64,000 nucleotides of DNA. Source: Paenibacillus paeoniae (GTDB lineage Bacteria; Bacillota; Bacilli; Paenibacillales; Paenibacillaceae). The translations under genes and the position numbers were made by a program. Positions 1 to 9,629 of this stretch are shown one piece after another (the stretch's first letter is position 1; each line of letters opens with the position of its first letter). The stretch spans positions 930,001 through 994,000 of the forward strand of contig NZ_QUBQ01000001.1 of assembly GCF_003388735.1 (NCBI RefSeq), given 5' to 3'. The notes beneath the pieces are model-generated. The model was given only the letters and a program-made list of their open reading frames with translations, did not search any database and was not told the DNA's origin.

Positions 1-993
1 AACGGCGGCAAGCTGATGGAGCCGCATGTTATTAAAAGCATTACGGACCCGATGACCAAAACCACTACCATGACGGAGCCAAAGATGGTCAGAAGGGTGG
101 TTTCTGAGCAAACCTCTCGCCAAGTAAGCGAATATTTGGAGCAGGTTGTTTCCGACCAAACGATCGGTACCGGTAAAAACGCCTATATCGAAGGCTACCG
201 CGTAGCGGGGAAGACGGGTACAGCCCAGAAGTTTATTAACGGCAAATATTCACAGGAGAAATTTATGGTGTCCTTTATCGGCTACGCGCCGGTAGAGAAT
301 CCGAAGATCGTCCTGTATATTGCTGTTGACGAGCCGAATAACGCCGCGGCAGGCGGCGGTACGGTCGCAGCGCCGGCCTTCCGCGAGATTATGCTGAAAA
401 GTTTGCGGAAGATGGGCGTGGCACCGAACTGGGAGCCGCAGTCCGAGTCGAAGGAAATTAAAGTAAAAGTACCGGACATGAAGGACAAAAATATCGCAAA
501 AGCCAAAGCAGAACTGAAGGGCAAAGCGATGCCGTTCGAAATCGTAGGCAATGGCGGCACGGTTGTGGCTCAGATTCCGGCTGCAGGCTCCTCTATCCAT
601 CCAACGCAGCGTCTCTATCTCATTACTGAGCAGCGGAACAAGATTGCGGTGCCGGATCTGACCGGCGTATCGCTCAGGGATGCGCTGGAGCTATCCTCGC
701 TTATCGGAGCGAAGTTGCTCACAGAAGGTACAGGTTTTGTTGTCTCACAGAAGGTAGAGGAGAAGGATGGAACGAGGATCATTCGGGTGAAGCTGTCGCC
801 GCCGATCGGTTCGGACGAATACGTCGAGCTGGATCCGAATGACATAGACGATAGCGGTACGGAGGGCGCCGGCGAAGAAGGCGAGACGGACGGTTCTGAT
901 ACATCAGCCGGCAGAGGAGATGCTGATTCGTCGGACACAACAGACGGCAAGCCTCCAGCGACTACCGATATTGAGCATGTCGGAGAAAATTAG
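1..993 (+). CDS. pbpB: Class B penicillin-binding protein (PBP2B/FtsI-like), C-terminal part
   Basis: Division transpeptidase that cross-links septal peptidoglycan outside the membrane. Only the last 330 or so residues are here; the reading frame is open to base 1, so the gene begins upstream. The KTGT active-site motif is encoded at about 211-222. Two PASTA-like segments follow (residues starting IKVKVPDM and NKIAVPDL), then a tail very rich in D, E, G, S and T that ends in IEHVGEN. The serine nucleophile (SxxK) and SxN motifs lie outside the window. The next gene is a paralogue, spoVD, the usual pair at the head of a Bacillales dcw cluster. The family call is firm. The name pbpB rests on position and the two PASTA domains. 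Confidence 0.9.
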   Translation, partial: NGGKLMEPHVIKSITDPMTKTTTMTEPKMVRRVVSEQTSRQVSEYLEQVVSDQTIGTGKNAYIEGYRVAGKTGTAQKFINGKYSQEKFMVSFIGYAPVENPKIVLYIAVDEPNNAAAGGGTVAAPAFREIMLKSLRKMGVAPNWEPQSESKEIKVKVPDMKDKNIAKAKAELKGKAMPFEIVGNGGTVVAQIPAAGSSIHPTQRLYLITEQRNKIAVPDLTGVSLRDALELSSLIGAKLLTEGTGFVVSQKVEEKDGTRIIRVKLSPPIGSDEYVELDPNDIDDSGTEGAGEEGETDGSDTSAGRGDADSSDTTDGKPPATTDIEHVGEN

Positions 994-1097
994 GACATGG
1001 CTCAGCAGCTTGTCATAACCCCTCCTTGTCCCGAATAGGCTGGGAATGAGCGTTAGCGTACGCTCGTTGCCAAGCGGCGGTACAAGGAGGAATAGGA

Positions 1098-3038
1098 ATG
1101 AAAGTATCGAATGTGACGGTTAGACGTCGGCTGTTCATCGTGCTGATCCTTGCGGGCGTTGCGTTCATTGCGCTGGGATCTCGGCTTGCTTACGTACAGT
1201 TGTGGAAGGGTACAGAGCTGGCGGAGAAAGCGGAGGACTCATGGAGGCGCGACATCCCGTATGTAGCCAAGCGCGGCGAGATATGGGATCGCAATGGCGT
1301 TCAGCTTGCCTATAATATCAGCTCGCCAACGGTATGGGCTATTCCTGTGCAGGTGAAGAATCATGAGGAGACGGCGGCAACATTGTCTCGACTGCTGGAT
1401 ATGTCGCAAGAGAACATTTTGAAGAAACTTAAGACCAAAGCGATGATCGTTAAGCTGGCACCCGGCGGCAGGAAGATTACGCTGGAGAAAGCCGACGAAA
1501 TCCAGCAGTTGAGTCTGGCAGGCATTGTAGTGGCCGAGGACAATAAGCGCTTTTATCCCTACGGCAGTCTGGCAGCTCACTTGTTAGGCTTCACGGGTAT
1601 CGACAATCAAGGGCTTACGGGTGTGGAATCCAAATACAATGAGATGCTTAGCGGCATACAAGGGAATGTCTCTTGGCTGTCAGATGCTGCAGGACGTCAG
1701 ATGCCGAATTCCTCCGATATGTACATCGAGCCGAAGGAAGGGCTGACGCTGCAGCTGTCGATCGACCAGGCGGTTCAGACCGTTATGGAGCGCGAGCTCG
1801 ACCAGGCGATGACATCGCTGCAAGCGAACAGTATTATCGCTATCGCAATGGACCCCAGCAATGGGGAAATTCTTGCTATGGCGAGCCGTCCGACGTACGA
1901 GCCTGACAAGTACAAGGAAGTGGCATCCGAGGTCTACAACCGCAATTTGCCGATCTGGATGACTTACGAGCCAGGTTCTACCTTTAAGATCATTACACTC
2001 GCGGCGGCTCTGGAAGAAAATAAAGTAGATTTGAAAAACGAGCGGTTTTTTGATCCCGGTGCGGTGGAGATCGGGGGAGCGAGACTGCGCTGCTGGAAGA
2101 AGGGCGGCCATGGCAGCCAGACGTTTCTGGAAGTCGTGGAGAACTCCTGCAATCCCGGTTTTGTCGCTTTAGGCAACAGACTGGGCAAGGATACGCTGTT
2201 CCAATATATTAAGGACTTCGGATTTGGCACGAAAACCGGCATTGATATTGGCGGCGAGGAAAACGGCATCCTGTTCAAGCTGAGTCAAGTGGGGCCGGTG
2301 GAGCTGGCGACAACTGCATTCGGCCAAGGGGTGTCGGTTACTCCGATTCAACAGGTTGCGGCGGTGTCGGCTGCTATTAACGGAGGGACGCTCTACAAGC
2401 CTCATGTGGCGAAGGCGTTTATCAACCGGAAGAGCGGGGAAGTCGTGCAGACGATGGAGCCGGAGGTTGTACGCCAAGTCATCTCCGAGGAGACGTCGCG
2501 TCAGGTGCGCGAAGCGTTGGAGAGCGTTGTTGCCAAAGGCACGGGGCGCAATGCCTTTATTGACGGCTACCGTGTGGGCGGTAAGACGGGAACGGCGCAG
2601 AAGGTTGTGAACGGGCGTTATTCTCCGAATGAGCATATCGTGTCGTTCATTGGCTTTGCACCTGCGGACGATCCCAAGATCGTCGTCTATGTCGCCGTTG
2701 ATAACCCGCAGGGCATCCAATTCGGCGGTGTCGTGGCAGCTCCGATCGTACGCAATATTATGGAGGACGCTTTGACCATTCTGGATATCCCGCCTCGGGA
2801 GAAGCAGATTGACCGGTTATACAAGTACGGCGAGACGCCGATTGTGGCCGTCCCCAATCTGATTGGTAAGAGTGTATCTGATCTCTACGAGGACTTGAAT
2901 ATGAATTTCAACCTGACTTCCGCAGGAACCGGCAAAGTAGTCATTCGCCAGGCGCCTGCGGCAGGTACGCGGGTCGATCGGGGCTCCACGATCCGCATCT
3001 ATCTGGGCGATGAAGAGGATATCCCTCATTCACACTAA
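1098..3038 (+). CDS. spoVD: Stage V sporulation protein D, sporulation-specific class B PBP
   Basis: Transpeptidase needed for spore cortex peptidoglycan, acting in the intermembrane space of the forespore. The protein has 646 residues: a short cytoplasmic start, one membrane anchor at about 11-32, a PBP dimerisation domain, and a transpeptidase domain with SxxK at S294-K297, SxN at S350-N352 and KTGT at K496-T499. A single PASTA domain follows at about 580-640. A strong AAGGAGGAATAGG ribosome site precedes the ATG at 1098. One PASTA and no acidic tail separate it from the upstream PBP, which supports the spoVD assignment. In B. subtilis this gene is SigE-dependent; no convincing SigE promoter was picked out in the 104-base gap. 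Confidence 0.93.
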   Translation: MKVSNVTVRRRLFIVLILAGVAFIALGSRLAYVQLWKGTELAEKAEDSWRRDIPYVAKRGEIWDRNGVQLAYNISSPTVWAIPVQVKNHEETAATLSRLLDMSQENILKKLKTKAMIVKLAPGGRKITLEKADEIQQLSLAGIVVAEDNKRFYPYGSLAAHLLGFTGIDNQGLTGVESKYNEMLSGIQGNVSWLSDAAGRQMPNSSDMYIEPKEGLTLQLSIDQAVQTVMERELDQAMTSLQANSIIAIAMDPSNGEILAMASRPTYEPDKYKEVASEVYNRNLPIWMTYEPGSTFKIITLAAALEENKVDLKNERFFDPGAVEIGGARLRCWKKGGHGSQTFLEVVENSCNPGFVALGNRLGKDTLFQYIKDFGFGTKTGIDIGGEENGILFKLSQVGPVELATTAFGQGVSVTPIQQVAAVSAAINGGTLYKPHVAKAFINRKSGEVVQTMEPEVVRQVISEETSRQVREALESVVAKGTGRNAFIDGYRVGGKTGTAQKVVNGRYSPNEHIVSFIGFAPADDPKIVVYVAVDNPQGIQFGGVVAAPIVRNIMEDALTILDIPPREKQIDRLYKYGETPIVAVPNLIGKSVSDLYEDLNMNFNLTSAGTGKVVIRQAPAAGTRVDRGSTIRIYLGDEEDIPHSH

Positions 3039-3116
3039 GCTTTCCCCTCGTTAACGCGTTTGCTCTGGGCGGCATATAGTATTCCGTTCAGAGTATTCGA
3101 GGGAGGCTTGAAAGAG

Positions 3117-4604
3117 ATGCGTCTGCGCGATCTTACGGATTTGCTCATTACAGCTCGATTGGTTGGGGATGGGGATACGGAGTTTAGAGGTATCGAGAAG
3201 GATTCGAGGCTGGTTGAGCCCGGGCAGCTGTTCTTGTGTGTGCCGGGATTGACCGTAGACGGCCATGCTTATGCGGCGGAGGCTGTCCGCAAGGGAGCTG
3301 TAGCTATCGTCACGGAGCGGCTCCTCGCACTCGACGTGCCGCAGCTTCTCGTCAAGGACAGCCGGCTTGCAACCGCCATAATCGCGGATCATGTCTATGC
3401 CCATCCAAGCGAGAAGATCAAGCTGATCGGTGTGACGGGCACAAACGGCAAGACGACTACGACTTATTTAATAGAAAAAATATGGAATGACCAGCGGATG
3501 CAGACGGGCGTCATAGGTACGATCGAATGGCGCTACGACGGCAGATCGTTCCCCATGAAAGGAACGACGCCGGATGCGCATGAACTGCAACGCCAGCTTG
3601 GCGAGATGCGGGATGCGGGCATGCGTTACTGCGCGATGGAAGTTTCTTCGCATGCGCTGGAGCAAGGAAGGGTGAAGGGCTGCCGCTTCCGTACGGCGAT
3701 CTTCACTAATTTGACGCAGGATCATCTGGACTATCATGGTACGATGGAGCAATATGCCGATGCGAAGGGGTTATTTTTCTCCAGACTTGGCAATGCTTAC
3801 TCGCAGCCGGCGCAGGAGCGTTGCTACGCCGTGCTGAATGCCGATGACGAAGCTTCCGTCCGCTTCAGGATGTTGACTTCCGCTGAAGTCATCACATATG
3901 GCATAGAGAAGGAAGCCGATGTACGGGCAACGGCTATATCCGTATCTGCAAGAGGTACTTTCTTCCATGTCCAGACGTTTCGCGGAGAAGCCGATATTCG
4001 CCTCCGCCTGCCGGGCAAGTTCAATGTGTACAACGCGCTTGCAGCGATCTCCGCGGCGCTCATTGAAGGTATCGCGCTGGATGATATCAAGACGTCGCTG
4101 GAATCGATTCCCGGCGTTCCCGGACGAGTGGAGAGCGTGGAGGAAGGCCAGCCCTTCTCCGTCGTTGTCGATTATGCCCATACGCCTGATGGGCTGGAGA
4201 ATGTGCTGCGGGCCGTACAGGAATTCGCGGACCATCGCATCATATGCGTATTCGGCTGCGGCGGCGATCGCGACCGGACCAAGCGGCCGCTCATGGGCAA
4301 GATCGCAGCCCGTTACGCTGATATGGTCATCGTCACGTCCGATAATCCGAGGACGGAGAACCCGGACCAGATTATGGCGGACATCGCTGCAGGGCTGGCA
4401 GAGGGGGAGCAGGATGCGTCCCGCTGCCTATTCATACCAGATCGCCGCGCCGCTATTCAAAAAGCGGTTGAAATGGCAAGCCAAGGCGATGTAGTATTGA
4501 TTGCGGGGAAAGGTCACGAAACCTACCAACTGATCGGAGGGAAAGTCTATCCTTTCGATGACCGGATTGAAGCAAAAGAAGCTATAAGGGGACTATTACA
4601 TTGA
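3117..4604 (+). CDS. murE: UDP-N-acetylmuramoyl-L-alanyl-D-glutamate--2,6-diaminopimelate ligase
   Basis: Cytoplasmic Mur ligase adding the third stem-peptide residue. The ATP loop TGTNGKTTT lies at about residues 107-115, and the substrate-binding motif DNPR starts at D409. DNPR is typical of enzymes that use meso-diaminopimelate rather than lysine, which agrees with dapL downstream. The ATG at 3117 is chosen (495 residues) because GGGAGG lies about 10 bases before it. The frame can be extended to a TTG at 3060, but that start has no ribosome site and would add 19 unrelated residues. The stop overlaps the murF TTG start (TTGA), so the two are probably translationally coupled. Confidence 0.95.
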   Translation: MRLRDLTDLLITARLVGDGDTEFRGIEKDSRLVEPGQLFLCVPGLTVDGHAYAAEAVRKGAVAIVTERLLALDVPQLLVKDSRLATAIIADHVYAHPSEKIKLIGVTGTNGKTTTTYLIEKIWNDQRMQTGVIGTIEWRYDGRSFPMKGTTPDAHELQRQLGEMRDAGMRYCAMEVSSHALEQGRVKGCRFRTAIFTNLTQDHLDYHGTMEQYADAKGLFFSRLGNAYSQPAQERCYAVLNADDEASVRFRMLTSAEVITYGIEKEADVRATAISVSARGTFFHVQTFRGEADIRLRLPGKFNVYNALAAISAALIEGIALDDIKTSLESIPGVPGRVESVEEGQPFSVVVDYAHTPDGLENVLRAVQEFADHRIICVFGCGGDRDRTKRPLMGKIAARYADMVIVTSDNPRTENPDQIMADIAAGLAEGEQDASRCLFIPDRRAAIQKAVEMASQGDVVLIAGKGHETYQLIGGKVYPFDDRIEAKEAIRGLLH

Positions 4605-6016
4605 TTAAACGGACAGTAGGGCAGCTCGCGTCCATGTGCGGCGGAGCGCGCAAGGGCGGCCGCCCGGAGGAAATCATAAGCGGTATAATGACAGATGGCA
4701 GACTGGCAGGGAGCGGCGAGTTGTTCGTCCCGCTGGTCGGCGACCGGTTTGACGGTCACGACTACGTGGAGCAAGCCGTTGCCAGCGGAGCGAAAGCGAT
4801 TATGTGGCAGCGCGGCAGGGAGATACCGGCCTCGCTGGCTCATCTTCCGTTCCTGCTCGTGAAGGACACGCTGGAGGGACTGCAGGCGCTGGCCGCAGCC
4901 TACCGCAATGAACTGATGGCGCGCGTGATCGGCATTACCGGCAGCAATGGCAAGACGACGACCAAGGATATGACAGCAGCGCTGCTGTCCACTCAATATC
5001 GCGTGCTGAAGACAGAGGGGAACTTGAACAATCATATCGGCTTGCCGCTGACCATTCTGAAAATGGACGAGGAGACGGAAGTCGCCGTCCTTGAGATGGG
5101 TATGAGCGGTTTCGGCGAAATCGAGCTGCTGACGAAGATCGCACAGCCTGATGTAGCCATCATTACGAACATTGGCGAGGCCCACATGCTGCAGCTTGGC
5201 TCGCGCAACGGAATTGCAAAGGCGAAGCTTGAGATTACGGCTGGCCTTGGCGATGACGGCATTCTGCTGTTCAACGGGGATGAGCCGTTGCTCCACGAAG
5301 GTCTTGAAGCGATGCATCTGCCGGAAGGCATTACGCTACGCACGTTCGGACTTCAGAGCAGCAACGAGTGGTCAGCGGCGGATATTGGACTTTCAACTGA
5401 TGGAAGCACCTTCTCCGCTCGTTACAAAGATGCCGACACAGGATTGGAAAAGCTTCATATTTCTACTCCGGGTCGTCATAATATTAGCAATGCGCTTGCT
5501 GCAATCGCAGCTGCCCGCGTCTTCGGGGTCAAGCCTGATAACATCGCAACCGGTTACCAAGGGCTGCAATTGACAGGCATGCGGATTGAACCGTCGAAAG
5601 CCTATAATGGGGCGACGATACTTAACGATGCTTACAACGCCAACCCCACAGCCGTTCGCGCTGCTATCGACCTGGTAAGCGGACTTAGCGGATTCGGCCG
5701 CAGATGGATCGTACTGGGCGATATGCTGGACCTCGGTCCGGAAGAGGAGTCGCTGCACCGGGAGATTGGCGAGTATATAACGAAAGGCAAGGCGGAGGCA
5801 GTTGCAACGTTCGGCGCGTTAGCGGCGATTACAGTTGAAGCTGCAGCTAAAAACCTGACGGAAGCGGCAGAAGCCGGCTATGTCCGTCATTTTGAAGACA
5901 AAAACGAGCTGGCCCAGTGGGTTCGGGAACAGCTGCACCCGGAGGATCTTGTCCTTGTCAAAGGCTCAAGAGGAATGCGGATGGAGCAGGTTGTCCAAGC
6001 TTTGGAGAAGGGGTGA
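4601..6016 (+). CDS. murF: UDP-N-acetylmuramoyl-tripeptide--D-alanyl-D-alanine ligase
   Basis: Adds D-Ala-D-Ala to the UDP-MurNAc tripeptide, the last cytoplasmic precursor step. It has 471 residues, normal for the family, with the Mur ligase ATP loop [13 protein letters not shown] near residue 110, a middle domain with NNHIGLPLT, and the C-terminal ligase domain with [10 protein letters not shown]. The start is a TTG at 4601 overlapping the murE stop. Two in-frame ATGs follow (M9 is in the track of TTG-initiated sequence LASM), but length and overlap favour the TTG. The murE-murF overlap and the very short gap to mraY mark one transcription unit. Confidence 0.95.
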   Translation: MIKRTVGQLASMCGGARKGGRPEEIISGIMTDGRLAGSGELFVPLVGDRFDGHDYVEQAVASGAKAIMWQRGREIPASLAHLPFLLVKDTLEGLQALAAAYRNELMARVIGITGSNGKTTTKDMTAALLSTQYRVLKTEGNLNNHIGLPLTILKMDEETEVAVLEMGMSGFGEIELLTKIAQPDVAIITNIGEAHMLQLGSRNGIAKAKLEITAGLGDDGILLFNGDEPLLHEGLEAMHLPEGITLRTFGLQSSNEWSAADIGLSTDGSTFSARYKDADTGLEKLHISTPGRHNISNALAAIAAARVFGVKPDNIATGYQGLQLTGMRIEPSKAYNGATILNDAYNANPTAVRAAIDLVSGLSGFGRRWIVLGDMLDLGPEEESLHREIGEYITKGKAEAVATFGALAAITVEAAAKNLTEAAEAGYVRHFEDKNELAQWVREQLHPEDLVLVKGSRGMRMEQVVQALEKG

Positions 6017-6020
6017 GGAA

Positions 6021-6977
6021 ATGGACATGATGGTCATCTTGTTTTCAATAGGCACTTCTTTCCTGCTAGCGGTACTGCTCGGGCCATTATTCATTCCTTT
6101 GCTTCGGCGGCTGAAGTTCGGCCAGCAGATTCGTACGGAGGGTCCGCAAAGCCATTTGAAGAAGGGCGGCACGCCAACGATGGGCGGCATCATTATTATG
6201 ATTGCCCTCATGATTGCGTTCCTGCGCTTCGCGGACAAAACCCCTGAATTTTGGGTTCTGCTGACGGCATCGCTCGGATTCGGACTGGTAGGCTTTCTGG
6301 ACGATTATATCAAGATCGTATTCAAGAGATCGCTTGGCCTTACAGCGAAGCAGAAGCTGTTCGGTCAGCTGCTGTTCTCCGTAATCGTGTGTGCTATGCT
6401 CTATAATATGAATCATAGTACAGAGATTACGATTCCGGGAACCGCTTGGGGTTTTGATCTAGGCTGGTTCTATTATCCGCTCGTCGTAATCATCATGTTC
6501 GCAGCGAGCAACTCCGTCAACTTCACGGATGGACTAGACGGCCTGCTGGCGGGGACAAGCGCGATTGCGTTCGGCGCATTCACGATTGTCGCGCTGCAGA
6601 CGGTAGCGCATGAGTCTGCCGTCTTCTCGGCCGCGATGATTGGCGCTGTGCTAGGTTTTCTCGTCTTTAATGCCCACCCGGCCAAAGTGTTCATGGGTGA
6701 CATGGGTTCTTTAGGCATTGGCGGAGGCATTGCCGCTGTTGCGATTCTGACGAAGACAGAGCTACTGCTTATCGTGATCGGCGGCGTCTTTGTTCTGGAG
6801 ATGCTATCTGTCATTCTGCAAGTGGCTTCGTTCAAAACAAGAGGGAAGCGTATTTTCAAAATGAGTCCGATCCATCATCACTTTGAGCTGGTTGGCTGGT
6901 CCGAGTGGAAGGTCGTGACGGTGTTCTGGCTGGTTGGACTGGTGTTCGCCGCGATCGGCATTATGTTCGTTATCTAA
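6021..6977 (+). CDS. mraY: Phospho-N-acetylmuramoyl-pentapeptide-transferase
   Basis: Polytopic membrane enzyme that transfers phospho-MurNAc-pentapeptide to undecaprenyl phosphate, making lipid I. The sequence shows the family blocks [10 protein letters not shown] after the first membrane segment, [22 protein letters not shown] and the histidine cluster PIHHHFEL near the end. About ten hydrophobic segments are seen. The ATG at 6021 follows GGGGTGAGG and gives 318 residues, the usual length. An upstream in-frame ATG at 5880 lies deep inside murF and would add 47 residues in murF's wrong frame, so it is rejected. Confidence 0.95.
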   Translation: MDMMVILFSIGTSFLLAVLLGPLFIPLLRRLKFGQQIRTEGPQSHLKKGGTPTMGGIIIMIALMIAFLRFADKTPEFWVLLTASLGFGLVGFLDDYIKIVFKRSLGLTAKQKLFGQLLFSVIVCAMLYNMNHSTEITIPGTAWGFDLGWFYYPLVVIIMFAASNSVNFTDGLDGLLAGTSAIAFGAFTIVALQTVAHESAVFSAAMIGAVLGFLVFNAHPAKVFMGDMGSLGIGGGIAAVAILTKTELLLIVIGGVFVLEMLSVILQVASFKTRGKRIFKMSPIHHHFELVGWSEWKVVTVFWLVGLVFAAIGIMFVI

Positions 6978-6998
6978 AATAATAACTATTACGCAAGA

Positions 6999-7022
6999 GG
7001 CGGTTCTCGCAGGGAGAGCCGC
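6999..7022 (+). repeat. Intercistronic hairpin between mraY and murD
   Basis: GCGGTTCTC (7000-7008) can pair with GAGAGCCGC (7014-7022) with one G-U pair around a five-base loop. No T-tract follows, so it may be an RNA-processing, stability or weak attenuation element rather than a full terminator. It sits just before the murD ribosome site. Confidence 0.4.
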
Positions 7023-7051
7023 TTCCTGCATCCATAGAAAGGGATGTCGTT

Positions 7052-8482
7052 ATGAATCATCCGTCAACCTATCGTGACAAACGTGTCGTTATTTTGGGTC
7101 TTGCCAGAAGCGGCGTCAGCGTGGCGAAGCTGTTCCACAAGCTGGGCGCAGATGTCATCGTAAATGATAAGAAAGAGACATGTCCCGAAGCGGACGAATT
7201 GACCGCTTTGGGCATTTCTGTGCTATGCGGCTACCATCCGGACGATCTGATCGACGGGCGAACCGCGCTGTTGGTCAAAAATCCAGGCATTCCGTATTCC
7301 GCTCCGCCGGTGCGTCAAGCGCTTGATCGCGGGGTAGAAGTGATTACGGAAGTCGAAGCGGCGTATTGGCTTTCACCTGCTCCGATCATCGGGATTACAG
7401 GCTCCAATGGCAAAACGACTACAACAACACTCATCGGCAAGCTGCTTGAGGCGGCGGGTAAGAAGCCCATCGTCGCAGGGAATATCGGCTTGCCGTTGTG
7501 TGATGCAGTAGAGGAAGCAGAAGAGGACGGCTGGATTGTAGCGGAGCTGAGCAGCTTCCAGTTGAAAGGCACATCCGCATTCCGTCCCCGGATTGCGCTA
7601 TTGCTGAATCTCGCGGAGACGCATCTGGATTATCATGGCGATATGGAGGATTATATCGCCTCTAAGCGTAAGCTGTTCGCGAATCAAGAAAGCGGAGATA
7701 CCGCGGTTCTGAATTGGGATGATGAAGCTTGTCGGACCATTGCCGAGGAGCTCTCCTCCGATGTGCTGCCATTCTCGCTGTATGAGCGGCTGGAGACGGG
7801 GGTATGCGTGGAGCCTCCGTACAGCCGAGACATTCTGACAGAGAGAGCGGAAGAGCCGAGACGCATGATCGTGTACCGCCGCTCGGCTTCGGAGGGCGGT
7901 GAGACTGTTATCATGCCGGTCGATACGCTTGGCATTCCAGGGCGGCACAATACGGCTAATGCGCTTGCGGCTATTGCAGCTGCGCTTGCTGCCGGGGCTC
8001 CGCCTGAAAGACTCGCGAGGCCGCTGGAGCTCTTCAAAGGTGTCGAGCATCGTCTGGAATTTGTCCGCGAGCATAATGGAGTCAAGTTCTACAACGATTC
8101 CAAAGCAACCAATCCGACCGCTTCTACGATGTCGATCCGCTCACTCAAGGGTCCGATTATACTCGTTGCAGGCGGGCTGGACAGAGGTTCTGACTATATG
8201 GAGCTGCTGCCTGTATTCCAAGGCTTGAAAGGGCTGGTCGCTCTGGGTGAGACGAAGGAGAAGCTTCTTCGCGTTGCAGAGCTTGCAGGTTTAGCTAATG
8301 CCCATTCGGTGAACGCTGAGAGTGACGCCGAGGGCACGCTTAAGGAAGCGGTCCGGCAAGCGGCTGCGCTGGCAGAGCCGGGCGATATCGTCCTGCTGTC
8401 GCCTGCGTGCGCGAGCTGGGACATGTTTGCATCCTATGAGCAGAGAGGGAGCATTTTTAAGCAATCGGCGCATACCTTGTAA
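7052..8482 (+). CDS. murD: UDP-N-acetylmuramoyl-L-alanine--D-glutamate ligase
   Basis: Adds D-glutamate to UDP-MurNAc-L-Ala in the cytoplasm. The 476-residue protein starts with a Rossmann-like UDP-binding domain (VVILGLARSG). The ATP loop [13 protein letters not shown] is at about 113-125, LAETHLDYHG follows in the middle domain, and NDSKATNPT is in the C-terminal domain. The order murE-murF-mraY-murD-spoVE-murG matches the Bacillales dcw cluster. GAAAGGGA precedes the ATG. Nothing unusual is seen in the protein. Confidence 0.95.
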   Translation: MNHPSTYRDKRVVILGLARSGVSVAKLFHKLGADVIVNDKKETCPEADELTALGISVLCGYHPDDLIDGRTALLVKNPGIPYSAPPVRQALDRGVEVITEVEAAYWLSPAPIIGITGSNGKTTTTTLIGKLLEAAGKKPIVAGNIGLPLCDAVEEAEEDGWIVAELSSFQLKGTSAFRPRIALLLNLAETHLDYHGDMEDYIASKRKLFANQESGDTAVLNWDDEACRTIAEELSSDVLPFSLYERLETGVCVEPPYSRDILTERAEEPRRMIVYRRSASEGGETVIMPVDTLGIPGRHNTANALAAIAAALAAGAPPERLARPLELFKGVEHRLEFVREHNGVKFYNDSKATNPTASTMSIRSLKGPIILVAGGLDRGSDYMELLPVFQGLKGLVALGETKEKLLRVAELAGLANAHSVNAESDAEGTLKEAVRQAAALAEPGDIVLLSPACASWDMFASYEQRGSIFKQSAHTL

Positions 8483-8503
8483 GTAGGGGGCCTGTCCCTA
8501 CTT
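8481..8503 (+). repeat. Intercistronic hairpin overlapping the murD stop
   Basis: AAGTAGGG (8481-8488) and CCCTACTT (8496-8503) form a perfect 8-bp stem with a seven-base loop. The left arm includes the last bases of the murD stop codon. It is followed only by TCCC, so termination would be partial at best. Confidence 0.4.
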
Positions 8504-8526
8504 TCCCATGCTAAGAGGTGTTCGCG

Positions 8527-9624
8527 ATGGCAAAAGCGCGGTCTGCCCCGGATATTTGGCTGCTTGCGGCAATAGGGCTTATTCTAGCGATCGGTATTGT
8601 AATGGTGTATAGCGCGAGCGCTGTGCTCGCTTTCCATGAGTTCGGCGATCGGTTTTATTACGTGAAGCGACAGCTATTGTTTGCCGTATTGGGCGTAGGT
8701 GCGTTACTATTTACTATGAACGTTCATTATTCCGTCTGGAAGAAGTGGGCGCCTATGGCCCTTATCGTATGTTTTGGATTGCTCGTTATTGTACTTATTC
8801 CCGGCGTGGGCGTCGTTCGCGGCGGAGCGCGCAGCTGGCTCGGCATCAGCTCCTTCGGCATCCAGCCGTCCGAGTTTATGAAGCTGGCTATGATCCTGTT
8901 TCTATCGAAATGGCTGTCAGAGAAACAGCAGACTATTACCCACTTTACCAAAGGACTGATGCCGCCGCTTGGGCTCGTTGGTCTTGCATTCGGCATTATT
9001 ATGCTTCAGCCGGATCTTGGCACAGGCGCGGTTATGGTAGGCGCATCGCTTATTCTAATCTTTACGGCCGGGGCCAGATTATCTCATCTGGGCGGACTTG
9101 CGATGATCGGCGTCGTCGGTTTCGTCGGCCTGATTCTTGCTGCTCCTTATCGTTTGAAGCGCATTACGTCCTTCTTGGACCCATGGGCGGATCCGCTTGG
9201 CGGCGGCTATCAAATCATTCAATCGTTATTTGCCATCGGGCCTGGCGGTTTAGTGGGACTCGGACTTGGCATGAGCCGTCAGAAGTTCAGCTATTTGCCT
9301 GAGCCTCAGACGGATTTTATCTTTTCTATTCTGGCGGAGGAGCTTGGCTTTATTGGCGGCGCCGCCCTTATACTATTATTCCTGGTGGTCGTCTGGCGTG
9401 GTATCCGCGCTGCAATCGCAGCGCCAGACACGTTCGGCAGCCTGCTCGCGGTCGGGATTACCGGCATTATCGGCGTGCAGGTGCTCATCAATATTGGTGT
9501 CGTCATCGGCATGATGCCCGTAACCGGCATTACGCTGCCGCTGGTCAGCTACGGGGGATCATCGCTCACTCTGCTGCTGACGGCGCTCGGCATTTTGCTG
9601 AACATATCCCGTTATTCGAGGTGA
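8527..9624 (+). CDS. spoVE: SEDS-family protein, SpoVE/FtsW type
   Basis: Polytopic SEDS (shape, elongation, division, sporulation) protein, a glycan-polymerising partner of class B PBPs. About ten membrane segments are visible, with family signatures GGARSWLGI, SEFMKLAMI, QPDLGTG and, near the end, TGITLPLVSYGGSS. The ATG at 8527 is preferred over the GTG at 8518 because AAGAGGTG lies directly before it; this gives 365 residues. Its position between murD and murG is where B. subtilis keeps spoVE, whose partner SpoVD is encoded upstream. The split between a sporulation-only SpoVE and a vegetative FtsW role cannot be made from sequence alone. Confidence 0.88.
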   Translation: MAKARSAPDIWLLAAIGLILAIGIVMVYSASAVLAFHEFGDRFYYVKRQLLFAVLGVGALLFTMNVHYSVWKKWAPMALIVCFGLLVIVLIPGVGVVRGGARSWLGISSFGIQPSEFMKLAMILFLSKWLSEKQQTITHFTKGLMPPLGLVGLAFGIIMLQPDLGTGAVMVGASLILIFTAGARLSHLGGLAMIGVVGFVGLILAAPYRLKRITSFLDPWADPLGGGYQIIQSLFAIGPGGLVGLGLGMSRQKFSYLPEPQTDFIFSILAEELGFIGGAALILLFLVVVWRGIRAAIAAPDTFGSLLAVGITGIIGVQVLINIGVVIGMMPVTGITLPLVSYGGSSLTLLLTALGILLNISRYSR

Positions 9625-9629
9625 AGATT

